NCBI GenBank assembly: GCA_034667405.1
Contig: JAXDJX010000007.1
Location: 1-64,000, forward strand
Length of the DNA: 64,000 nucleotides
Source: JANXVR01 sp034667405
GTDB lineage: Bacteria; Actinomycetota; UBA4738; HRBIN12
Direction of reading: 5' to 3'
This document shows, in pieces, positions 1 through 7,034 of this stretch (position 1 is the first letter of the stretch; every line of letters starts with the position of its first letter). The notes under the pieces were generated by a model that did not search any database, was not told the DNA's origin, and saw only the letters and a program-made list of their open reading frames with translations. The position numbers were made by a program, and so were the translations under genes.

Positions 1-108
1 GGCGTCAGTCTACTCGGGAGGAACGTCGCTTTCGTGGCTCGGTCGCACCTCATTGACGTGCCTGGTGAGCGTTGGTACGGTCGCCCGGCAGCTGACCAGA
101 CATCTGGA

Positions 109-145
109 GGCCGTGGTGGATGTTGGATCCGCCGCGGCCTTTTTT
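109..145 (+). terminator. Rho-independent terminator
   Basis: A 12-bp stem (109-120 with 128-139, two G-U pairs) with a 7-nt loop is followed by six T residues at 140-145. This is a textbook intrinsic terminator for a plus-strand transcript entering the window from the left. A frame open from base 3 stops at 54-56 and could be the tail of that upstream gene, but nothing identifies it. Bases 1-108 show no other recognisable gene. Confidence 0.8.
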
Positions 146-202
146 CATTCCGCCTGGGGACGGCCTACCATCAGTCCCGTGACCGACGACGGGAAGGCAC
201 CG

Positions 203-376
203 ATGCAACCCGAGAAGGCCGACCTGGGCGCCATGGAACTCAGCGACGAGGAACTCCAGGTGCTCGCGAAGGTGGCCGACGTGATCCGCAAAACCACCTT
301 CGGGACCGTGCTCCTGGTGATCCAGGACGGCAGGGTCGTCCAGATCGAAGCCGCCGAGAAGTTCAGGTTGCGGTGA
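203..376 (+). CDS. YezD-like small protein (DUF2292)
   Basis: A 57-aa protein ending in the block FGTVLLVIQDGRVVQIEAAE, which matches the short DUF2292/YezD family (a basic helix, then a beta hairpin with a GRVVQIE-type motif). Its biochemical role is unknown. In other bacteria such genes are often found near sulfur assimilation and sulfonate uptake genes; here it sits 7 bp before an ABC importer of the NitT/TauT type, which fits that association but does not prove it. The ATG at 203 is preceded by GGGAAGG. An in-frame GTG at 179 would give 65 aa. The longer reading frame starting at 53 overlaps the terminator and is unlikely. Confidence 0.7.
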   Translation: MQPEKADLGAMELSDEELQVLAKVADVIRKTTFGTVLLVIQDGRVVQIEAAEKFRLR

Positions 377-383
377 GGATGCG

Positions 384-1220
384 ATGACCAGAGCCCACCC
401 ACTCCAGCCGGCGCCCGATCGTGCCGACGAGCCCGTGAAATTCCAGGTGCGCGATCTGGTACGCCAGCGGGTCACTTCCGCTGGTGCAACGGTCACCGCT
501 GTGGACGGGGTCAGTTTCGATGTACACCAAGGTGAGTTCGTCTGTCTCTTAGGCCCGAGCGGATGTGGGAAAACCACGATCCTCAACATCCTGGCCGGAC
601 TCGACAGACAGAACTCGGGCGAGGTCCTCATGGACGGCAAGCCGATCGCCGGTCCGGGCCCCGACCGAGCCGTCCTGTTCCAGGAGCCCGCACTCTTCCC
701 GTGGCTTTCCGTTCGAGCGAACGTCGAACTCGCCCTGAAACTGGTCGGGGTCCCCGCCGAAGCTCGCAGGGAGCGGGCCATGCACTGGCTCCAGAACGTG
801 CACCTGGAACGCTTCGCGGACGCACAGCCGCACGAACTCAGCATGGGGATGCGCCAGCGTGCCGCCCTCGCGCGCGCCCTGGCATGTGACCCGGACGTCC
901 TCTTGGGTGACGAACCCTTCGGTTCACTCGACGCCCAAGCTCGCGAGCTCCTCCAGAACGAGGTCCAGCGGGTGTGGGTGGAAAGTGAGAACACGAAGAC
1001 GTTCGTGTTCGTGACGCACAACGTGCGGGAGGCAGCGCTGCTCGCCGACCGCGTGCTGGTGATGAGCGCCGCGCCCGGCAGGTTCATCGAAGAGGTCAGG
1101 ATCCACGCGCCCTGGCCGCGGCACCTCGACGACGTGTTGGTGGCCCGAGTCGTCAGCGAGATCCACGACCTGCTCATGGAGGAGGTGGACAAAACCGTTG
1201 AACGCGAAACGGCTCCGTAG
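384..1220 (+). CDS. ABC transporter ATP-binding protein (NitT/TauT family)
   Basis: The 278-aa cytoplasmic ATPase of an importer in the nitrate/sulfonate/taurine class. Visible motifs are Walker A GPSGCGKTT (residues 57-65), Q-loop Q100 in LFQEPALFPW, the signature LSMGMRQR from residue 152, Walker B DVLLGDEPFG (171-180), a D-loop SLD and a switch histidine in VTHNVREA. The signature has Met where LSGG usually has its first Gly. The gene overlaps the permease gene by 23 bp, so the two are translationally coupled. The partner substrate-binding protein is not visible and may lie left of the window. Substrate is not determinable; sulfonate, nitrate, bicarbonate or thiamine precursors are all handled by this class. 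Confidence 0.92.
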   Translation: MTRAHPLQPAPDRADEPVKFQVRDLVRQRVTSAGATVTAVDGVSFDVHQGEFVCLLGPSGCGKTTILNILAGLDRQNSGEVLMDGKPIAGPGPDRAVLFQEPALFPWLSVRANVELALKLVGVPAEARRERAMHWLQNVHLERFADAQPHELSMGMRQRAALARALACDPDVLLGDEPFGSLDAQARELLQNEVQRVWVESENTKTFVFVTHNVREAALLADRVLVMSAAPGRFIEEVRIHAPWPRHLDDVLVARVVSEIHDLLMEEVDKTVERETAP

Positions 1221-1971
1221 CGAACTCACCCCTCCGCTCACCGGGATCGCCGGACTCATCCTGGTCTGGGCGCTGTTGGCCGCGGTGACGTCCACGCGAT
1301 CCATCCCATCGCCTGTCGATGCGTGGCGCGCGCTCTGGCACGCCTTCGCCGACGGCTCCATCCCCACGGCGGCCGCGAAGACCTTGGTTCGTCTGGCGTT
1401 CGGCTTTGGCGTGGCGATCGTTATCGGGACCGCGCTCGGATTCGTGCTCGCCTTGAACGAATTCGCTCGACGCGCCGTGCGACCGTTGGTGGTGGCGCTA
1501 CAGATCACACCGTTCATCGCCTGGCTGCCACTCGCAGTGATCTGGTTCGGCCGAACGGAGCGTGCCGTGGTGTTCGTGACCATCATGGGGGCGTTCCCCT
1601 CCATGACGCTCGCCACCATCCAGGCGTTCCGACAGGTGCCGCCGCTCTTCGCGCGCGCCGGGCAGACCATGGGCGCGCGCGGCTGGATCCTCTACCGCGA
1701 GGTCCTCTTCCCCGCGGCCCTCCCCGGCTACATGGCCGGGCTGCAGCAGGCGTGGGGGTTCGCATGGAAGGCGCTCATGGCGGCCGAACTCATCGTCGCG
1801 GCGCTCGGGTCGAGCGGCCTCGGAAACCTGCTGGACGATGCGGCGAACAACGTGCCTGCCTTGATCGCGACCGTCGCGGTGATCGCCTTGATCGGCGTCG
1901 CCGTGGACTATTTGGTGTTCGGGGTGTTGGACCGGCGCATCAGGGGCAAACGCGGCCTGCTGCAGGTCTGA
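1198..1971 (+). CDS. ABC transporter permease (SsuC/TauC-like)
   Basis: A 257-aa integral membrane protein with about six hydrophobic segments and the cytoplasmic EAA-type loop (GARGWILYREVLFPAALPGY) of BPD_transp_1 permeases, which docks onto the ATPase encoded just upstream. The start is TTG at 1198, inside the upstream gene, with a GGAGGAGGTGG ribosome site ending about 9 nt before it. Length is normal for the family. It converges with the DUF2090 gene, only 7 bp apart. The pair forms the membrane and energising parts of an importer, with the binding protein missing from view. Confidence 0.92.
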   Translation: MNAKRLRSELTPPLTGIAGLILVWALLAAVTSTRSIPSPVDAWRALWHAFADGSIPTAAAKTLVRLAFGFGVAIVIGTALGFVLALNEFARRAVRPLVVALQITPFIAWLPLAVIWFGRTERAVVFVTIMGAFPSMTLATIQAFRQVPPLFARAGQTMGARGWILYREVLFPAALPGYMAGLQQAWGFAWKALMAAELIVAALGSSGLGNLLDDAANNVPALIATVAVIALIGVAVDYLVFGVLDRRIRGKRGLLQV

Positions 1972-1978
1972 ACCGGAT

Positions 1979-2878
1979 CTAGCCCGTGTAGACCTTCACG
2001 AACCGCCGGTACTTCGCAGCGATCTCGGCAGCGACGTCGGCACGAGGTTTCGACCCGTCGACGAAGGCTTTGAGGGGCTCCCACCAGATCGACCGGCCGA
2101 TCGCGAACCCAACGAAGCCCGGGACACCGGAAGCGACCCGCAGCCAATGATCGACCGAAGCATCGTCGGCACCCCGCCCCAGCACCACGCAGCCAACGGC
2201 GTCACGACCACCGATCCGGCACTGCGCCACCAGTGCTTCGCAATCCTCACGCGTGTCCAACCCCTCGATCTTCCACAGATCCGGCTCCACTCCCGCTTGT
2301 TGGAGCTCGGCGACCGCCGTGCGCATGAGCGCGGGACGGAGTTCCTTGTCGTAGCGCGCCGCGTCGCCGCCCACCGCTTCGAGCTGATGCGGCTCGGCCG
2401 GCACCAGGAGTTCGAACAGGAGCTTGCGGCCGTTCGCATGGACCCAGTCGGACAGTGTCTTCAAGCGGAGCGCCTGGCGAGCGTTCATCGCCCCGTCCCC
2501 GTCCGGGTTGTAGCGGGCGAGCGGCTTCACCAGGTCCGGGTCCATCGCCTCGACGTGCGCGGCGTACCCATCCGCCCCGTACTCGAAGTCGAACTCCCGC
2601 TGCCCCGATCGCTCGACCGGCATCGCGAGGATGATGGCATTCGCCTTGGCCTCCCGGGCCACGTCGGCCCCGAACTGCTCGTCGACCAGGACACCGATCC
2701 CAGCGGTCTGCTGCCCGGATGCCTCGCGTGCGCCTTCGAAGATGAGGCGTTTCGCATCGACGATCTTCGCCGTCTCTTCCGGTGTGGGGTCGCCCTGCAA
2801 CCCGAAGAACGATGCGATGAACGACGCCCGCTGGTCGAACGCGAGGATGAACAGCTCCTGGTCGTAGCCCAGGGACAT
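1979..2878 (-). CDS. DUF2090 (IolC C-terminal-like) aldolase-fold protein
   Basis: A 299-aa protein beginning with ELFILAFDQRASF. It resembles DUF2090, the domain found at the C terminus of fused IolC proteins and related to class I TIM-barrel aldolases (DKGP aldolase-like). Features include the early DQR motif, a Lys in PDLWKIEGLD as candidate Schiff-base residue, and a C-terminal phosphate-loop-like GFAIGRSIWWEPL. It is probably a sugar-phosphate aldolase of carbohydrate or inositol catabolism, but the substrate is unknown. The ATG at 2878 overlaps the stop of the upstream MBL gene (TGATG); a GTG at 2881 is an alternative. Confidence 0.8.
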   Translation of the reverse strand: MSLGYDQELFILAFDQRASFIASFFGLQGDPTPEETAKIVDAKRLIFEGAREASGQQTAGIGVLVDEQFGADVAREAKANAIILAMPVERSGQREFDFEYGADGYAAHVEAMDPDLVKPLARYNPDGDGAMNARQALRLKTLSDWVHANGRKLLFELLVPAEPHQLEAVGGDAARYDKELRPALMRTAVAELQQAGVEPDLWKIEGLDTREDCEALVAQCRIGGRDAVGCVVLGRGADDASVDHWLRVASGVPGFVGFAIGRSIWWEPLKAFVDGSKPRADVAAEIAAKYRRFVKVYTG

Positions 2879-3525
2879 CACTCGTCCATCTCGAACGGCT
2901 GCTCCGGACTGATGATCTCCACCGGGATCGGTGCGGCGGCATCACGGAACTGCATCCCGGCCGAGGGTGAGCCGATAGCGAATCCGAAATGCATAGGCAC
3001 GGCGAGTTTGGGCCCGATGGCCTTCGCGAGGCCCGCGGCTTCATCGACGTTCATCGTGAAGTGACCACCGACAGGGAGGAACGCGACGTCTGCCTTCACC
3101 GAGTCCAGTTCAGGCGCGTGATCGGTGTCACCTGCGTGATAGTAGGTGTGCTCCCCCAGATCGATGATGTAGCCGACCCAGTTGTTCGCCCGCGGATGGA
3201 AATGGAGCGCCTCCTCGCGGGTGTTGTACGCGGGCACCGTTTCCAGATGGAAGCCGCCGACGTCGTGGGTCTCGCCGGGTGCCACGGCGGTCACCTCTCC
3301 ACCGAGTTCGACGGCGACATCGCGGGGCGCCACCACCGTCGTCCCCTCCGTGCGGAGCCGCGCGATCTCTTCGGGGCGGAAATGATCCGTGTGCGGATGC
3401 GTGATGAGGATGAGGTCGGCCGTCGGCGCACCCTCCTCCGTCCCCCATGGATCGATGTAGACCACTCGGTTCCCGTCGGTCCACCGGAACGCGGACTGCC
3501 TGAACCATGTGAACCGATCGAGCAT
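2878..3525 (-). CDS. MBL-fold metal-dependent hydrolase (UlaG-like)
   Basis: A 215-aa protein of the metallo-beta-lactamase superfamily, short UlaG/UPF0173 type. It has the zinc motif ITHPHTDHF (HxHxDH), a second His in YYHAGDTDHAPE and a later VPMHFG. The reaction is probably hydrolysis of a phosphate ester, lactone or similar bond; the substrate is unknown. An ATG at 3525 with a strong GGGGGAGGAAGG site is preferred over the upstream ATG at 3576, which would overlap the divergent MFS gene. It is coupled to the DUF2090 gene downstream, suggesting a two-gene carbohydrate-processing unit. Confidence 0.88.
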   Translation of the reverse strand: MLDRFTWFRQSAFRWTDGNRVVYIDPWGTEEGAPTADLILITHPHTDHFRPEEIARLRTEGTTVVAPRDVAVELGGEVTAVAPGETHDVGGFHLETVPAYNTREEALHFHPRANNWVGYIIDLGEHTYYHAGDTDHAPELDSVKADVAFLPVGGHFTMNVDEAAGLAKAIGPKLAVPMHFGFAIGSPSAGMQFRDAAAPIPVEIISPEQPFEMDE

Positions 3526-3574
3526 GACCTTCCTCCCCCAGTCCAGCGCGTGCAGGTAGTCTGACAAACCGCCC

Positions 3575-4882
3575 ATGGATATGCCTACCGTCCCCGATCA
3601 CCCTCAGGGTGGATTCCGCGCCAGCCTGGCGCTCGTGCGCGACAACCGTGACTTCCGCCGGGTCTACGGGGCATCCCTCATCAGCCTCGGCGGCGATTGG
3701 TTCCTCACGGTCGCCCTGTTCTCCCTGGTCCTGCAGTACAGCGGCTCCGGGGTTGCCGTCGCGATGGTTATCGCCGTGCAAGACCTCACGTTCTTCATCG
3801 CATCGCCGTTCACCGGAGTGCTCGCGGACCGTCTGGACCGCCGCCTCCTCATGATCGCGACCGACGTGATCCGCGCCCTTGTCTGCCTCGGGTTCCTGTT
3901 CGTTCGAGGACCGGACACGGTCTGGCTCCTCTACGCCGTGGTCGCGCTGCTCGCCCTCTTCAGCGCCGCGTTCGAACCTGCGAGCCTGGCGGCGCTTCCC
4001 AACCTGGTCGATCGCGACGATCTGGGCACGGCGAACGCCCTGACCGGCTCTGCCTGGGGAACCATGCTCGTGGTCGGCGCCGGACTCGGCGGGCTGATCT
4101 CAGGCGTGTTCGGGAACGATGTGGCGATCATCGTCGACGCGGTGTCCTTCGGAGTGTCGGCGCTGCTGGTGGTAGGCGTACACCGGTCGTTCGCGGAGGG
4201 GAATGTCAGGGCCGGCGAACACCCAGGGATCGTGGAAGCCACCCGGGAAACCGCACGGTACGCGAGGGCCGACCACCGGGTGCTGGCGCTGATCGCGGTG
4301 AAGTTCGGCTGGGGACTGGCGGGCGGCGTGCTGGCACTCATCCCCTTGCTGGTGAAGCGTTCGTTCCATGGTGGAGATGTGGCGCTCGGCGTCGTCATGG
4401 CCTTCAGGGGACTCGGCGCCCTGATCGGGCCGTTCACCGCGCGACGGTTGCTCGGGACGGGTGACCGACGGTTGTTCCAGGCGATCGGGATCTCGCTTGC
4501 GGTGTTCGGGATCGGCTATGCGCTGGTCGGGTGGGTGCCTGGTCTGCTGTTGGCCCTTCCTGCGGTGACCATCGCCCACCTCGGCGGAGGCGCCCAGTGG
4601 ATGCTCTCCTCCTACGGTCTTCAGAAGATCGTTCCCGACCGGATCAGGGGGCGCATCTTCGCGTTCGACGGGATGCTCGTCACCCTGACGTTCGGGATAT
4701 CCAGCTTGATGACCGGGTGGCTCGCCGACACGGTCGGACCGCGCGAGACGGCATGGATCCTGGGAGGGACCGCCGTGGTCTGGGCGGGACTGTGGTCCTG
4801 GCTCACCACGGATGTTCGGCGGGCCACACTGGCGAACGGGTGCGATCCGGCACCGGACGAACCGCTGGACCTGGCCGGGTAG
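3575..4882 (+). CDS. MFS transporter (MFS_3 / EntS-like)
   Basis: A 435-aa major facilitator protein with about 12 hydrophobic segments. The cytoplasmic loop GVLADRLDRRLLMIATD matches MFS motif A (GxLaDrxxRr). The overall pattern is that of the MFS_3 group of putative exporters, for example enterobactin or macrolide exporters; the substrate cannot be read. A -10-like TAGTCT lies 12 nt before the ATG and no clear ribosome site is seen, so a very short leader is possible. It is divergent from the MBL gene by about 50 bp and ends at an 11-bp perfect hairpin. Confidence 0.9.
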   Translation: MDMPTVPDHPQGGFRASLALVRDNRDFRRVYGASLISLGGDWFLTVALFSLVLQYSGSGVAVAMVIAVQDLTFFIASPFTGVLADRLDRRLLMIATDVIRALVCLGFLFVRGPDTVWLLYAVVALLALFSAAFEPASLAALPNLVDRDDLGTANALTGSAWGTMLVVGAGLGGLISGVFGNDVAIIVDAVSFGVSALLVVGVHRSFAEGNVRAGEHPGIVEATRETARYARADHRVLALIAVKFGWGLAGGVLALIPLLVKRSFHGGDVALGVVMAFRGLGALIGPFTARRLLGTGDRRLFQAIGISLAVFGIGYALVGWVPGLLLALPAVTIAHLGGGAQWMLSSYGLQKIVPDRIRGRIFAFDGMLVTLTFGISSLMTGWLADTVGPRETAWILGGTAVVWAGLWSWLTTDVRRATLANGCDPAPDEPLDLAG

Positions 4883-4883
4883 T

Positions 4884-4908
4884 GGGCGGGCGCCGAAGGC
4901 GCCCGCCC
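4884..4908. terminator. Perfect 11-bp hairpin between convergent genes
   Basis: GGGCGGGCGCC (4884-4894), loop GAA, and its exact complement (4898-4908) lie just after the MFS stop and before the lemA stop. There is no T-run, so this is a bidirectional GC hairpin that may mark 3' ends of both convergent transcripts rather than a classical intrinsic terminator. Confidence 0.5.
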
Positions 4909-4925
4909 AACCCGAGGGTGCGGTC

Positions 4926-5621
4926 CTACTGAGCCGGTGGGGGTGGCGGCGTTCCGCCGCCACCCTGCGCAGGCGCAGCGGGATCTGTGGAGGTACCGAC
5001 GGCCGGAACCGACGGTGCCGCGGCGCCACCGAACGACACCGCCGGGCCCTCACCCGCGAAGTTCACCTTCGGGACGCCGGCGTCGCCCCGCAAGGCTTCA
5101 TCGACCTCGAAGTACTCCTCGGTCTTGAACCCTTTGGCATTGGCGATGATGCTCGACGGGAACGACTGGACCCGCCGGTTGTAGTCACGAACGTTCGAGT
5201 TGTAGAAACGCCGCGCCGTCTGGAGCCGATCCTCCGTATTCGACAGCTCGCTCTGCAGGGCCAGGAAGTTCTGGTTCGCCTTCAGGTCGGGGTAAGCCTC
5301 GGCGACCAGCATGAGGCGGCCGAGGGCCGCGACCAGGGGACCTTCTGCGGCGGCCTGTGCCGCCGGGGAACCTGTGGCCCCCGAGGCCATCGCGCGCGCC
5401 TTGGTGACCTCCTCGAAGACCTCCTTCTCATGGGAGGCATACCCCTTCACGCTCTCAACGAGGTTGGGGATGAGGTCGTAGCGACGTCGCAGCTCCGTGT
5501 CGATGTTCGACCAGGCGTCTTTGATCAGCTGCTTCTGGCTCACGAACCGGTTGAACGACCCGATCACGAAGAGGATGATCAAGACGACGATCACGGCGAT
5601 CGCGATGAGGGTGGGAACCAT
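4926..5621 (-). CDS. LemA family protein
   Basis: A 231-aa protein with one N-terminal membrane helix (PTLIAIAVIVVLIILFVIG) followed by the LemA core: RRYDLIPNLVESVKGYASHE, then helices with FLALQSELSNTEDRLQTARRFYNSNVRDYN. LemA proteins are membrane-anchored helical bundles of unclear function, often beside TPM or DUF3137 proteins. The C-terminal 45 or so residues are Pro/Gly-rich. The start at 5621 has an AAAGGACA ribosome site, and a TAAGCT -10 candidate just upstream (5644-5649) suggests a private promoter in addition to read-through from the two conserved genes before it. Confidence 0.93.
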   Translation of the reverse strand: MVPTLIAIAVIVVLIILFVIGSFNRFVSQKQLIKDAWSNIDTELRRRYDLIPNLVESVKGYASHEKEVFEEVTKARAMASGATGSPAAQAAAEGPLVAALGRLMLVAEAYPDLKANQNFLALQSELSNTEDRLQTARRFYNSNVRDYNRRVQSFPSSIIANAKGFKTEEYFEVDEALRGDAGVPKVNFAGEGPAVSFGGAAAPSVPAVGTSTDPAAPAQGGGGTPPPPPAQ

Positions 5622-5667
5622 CTGTTGTCCTTTCGCTCGACCTGGGTAGCTTAGTCCAACTGAACTC

Positions 5668-6285
5668 CTACATCGGCGGCACGTCCAGCGGGCCCGAGTG
5701 CGGGTAGAGCGACGACAGGACCCGCGGCACGAGACCCGGCAATGCCAGCCCGGCCTCCAGCACACGGTCCAACTCCTTCGCACCGCCCTGCGGCCCGGCC
5801 GCCATCGCCCGGTCGTTCAGCAGTTCGAACGTCATCCCCCGTCCGTGATCGAGCAGCCACGCCATCATCCGGGCATCTACCGCCGCTGATGCGTACTCCC
5901 GGTCGGCGGTCTTGACGCGGAACGTCCGGTTGAACTCCTCCGATTCGAACGCGATACCTCCGGGGAGTGTCCCCAACGGCCCGCGGCGGGGTTCGACCAA
6001 GAGCGGCGGGCACCACGCATCGATCGTCACAACGATGCAATCGAACGAGATGAGCGGCCGCTCACCCTGGATGTTCTCCGTGTCCTCGACGTACCAGTAC
6101 TCGAACATCCAGAGCGGGATGTCTCGGATGACCCCGGAGACGGCGTGCTCGATGCCCCGGGCGGTTCCCCTGTGGAGCAGCTCGAACGGCTGCCCGTAGC
6201 CCTCCCATCGATGCACGGCGGGCTGCAGACCGGTCCGTTCCAGGAACGCCGCTCGGATAGCGTCCCGAGCTGTCGGTGCCGGCAC
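5668..6285 (-). CDS. Conserved hypothetical protein, soluble paralogue of the 6287-6994 gene
   Basis: About 205 aa without a membrane helix. It is clearly homologous to the neighbouring upstream product: both share FEYWY/FDYWY, a FESEEFNRTF/FESEDFNKTF block, and VDARMM-W-L-G followed by F. This block layout resembles DUF3137-type proteins, which often sit next to LemA; the assignment is tentative. A GTG at 6285 lies one base after the upstream stop (TGA-G-GTG), implying coupled translation. An in-frame ATG at 6342 would overlap the upstream gene by 56 bp. Confidence 0.75.
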   Translation of the reverse strand: MPAPTARDAIRAAFLERTGLQPAVHRWEGYGQPFELLHRGTARGIEHAVSGVIRDIPLWMFEYWYVEDTENIQGERPLISFDCIVVTIDAWCPPLLVEPRRGPLGTLPGGIAFESEEFNRTFRVKTADREYASAAVDARMMAWLLDHGRGMTFELLNDRAMAAGPQGGAKELDRVLEAGLALPGLVPRVLSSLYPHSGPLDVPPM

Positions 6286-6286
6286 C

Positions 6287-6994
6287 TCAGTGATCCGGCC
6301 GGGCCGGCGGCGTGGCGCCCGGGTAGAGGTCATAGACGACATTGGGGAAATGACCGATGAATTGCTGCATCACCTCGAGCAAAGACGGCAGCTGTGTGGG
6401 GTCCAGCCGTTTGGACGCCGCCAACGCGCGATCGCCCGCCACGGCGAAGGAGAACGCCTTGCCCAGCGTGAGCATCCACTGCATCATCCGGGCGTCGACC
6501 ATGTCATTGGCGAACTTCTTGTCGTCGCATTTCACGTTGAACGTCTTGTTGAAGTCTTCGGACTCGAACTCGATGTCGCGCAGACTAAGGTGATCCGCGA
6601 GCCGCGTGAACAGGTTCTCGGGCTCCATCGACAGCTGGGCGCACGCCACGTTCACCGACGTCAGCACGCAGTCGAACCGGTGATAGGTGCGGCTGGTGTT
6701 CCCCTTCGAGTCCGTCGACTCGTCGTAGTACCAATAGTCGAACACCCGGACGCCGAGGCTCTCCCACGTTCCCGCCAGCACGTTCTCCACCCCGCGGCCA
6801 TCGCCCCGGTTGAACAGCTGGAACGGCTCGTCCAGCGTGTCGTAGGGATCGTCCGCCGTGTACGTGAGTCCGAGCTGCGCCCCGAGCGCCGCGAACGCCG
6901 CCTGGCGCTTCTTCTTCGCCTGATACGAGAAGTACGCGATCAACCCGCCGATGACGACGACGGCGACAACGACCAGCGGGAACGCGATGGGCAT
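6287..6994 (-). CDS. Membrane-anchored conserved protein (DUF3137-like)
   Basis: A 235-aa protein with one N-terminal hydrophobic helix (FPLVVVAVVVIGGLIAYFSY), a basic stop-transfer AKKKRQ, then a soluble domain with FDYWYYDES, FESEDFNKTFNV and VDARMMQWML. It is a paralogue of the next gene. Function is unknown; proteins of this look accompany LemA in many genomes. ATG at 6994 has an AGGAAGGGG ribosome site. It lies 40 bp after clpB on the same strand, so it is probably transcribed with the heat-shock series. Confidence 0.8.
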   Translation of the reverse strand: MPIAFPLVVVAVVVIGGLIAYFSYQAKKKRQAAFAALGAQLGLTYTADDPYDTLDEPFQLFNRGDGRGVENVLAGTWESLGVRVFDYWYYDESTDSKGNTSRTYHRFDCVLTSVNVACAQLSMEPENLFTRLADHLSLRDIEFESEDFNKTFNVKCDDKKFANDMVDARMMQWMLTLGKAFSFAVAGDRALAASKRLDPTQLPSLLEVMQQFIGHFPNVVYDLYPGATPPARPDH

Positions 6995-7034
6995 GCCCCT
7001 TCCTATCGTGGCGCCGGAGGCCGCGCAAGGACCG

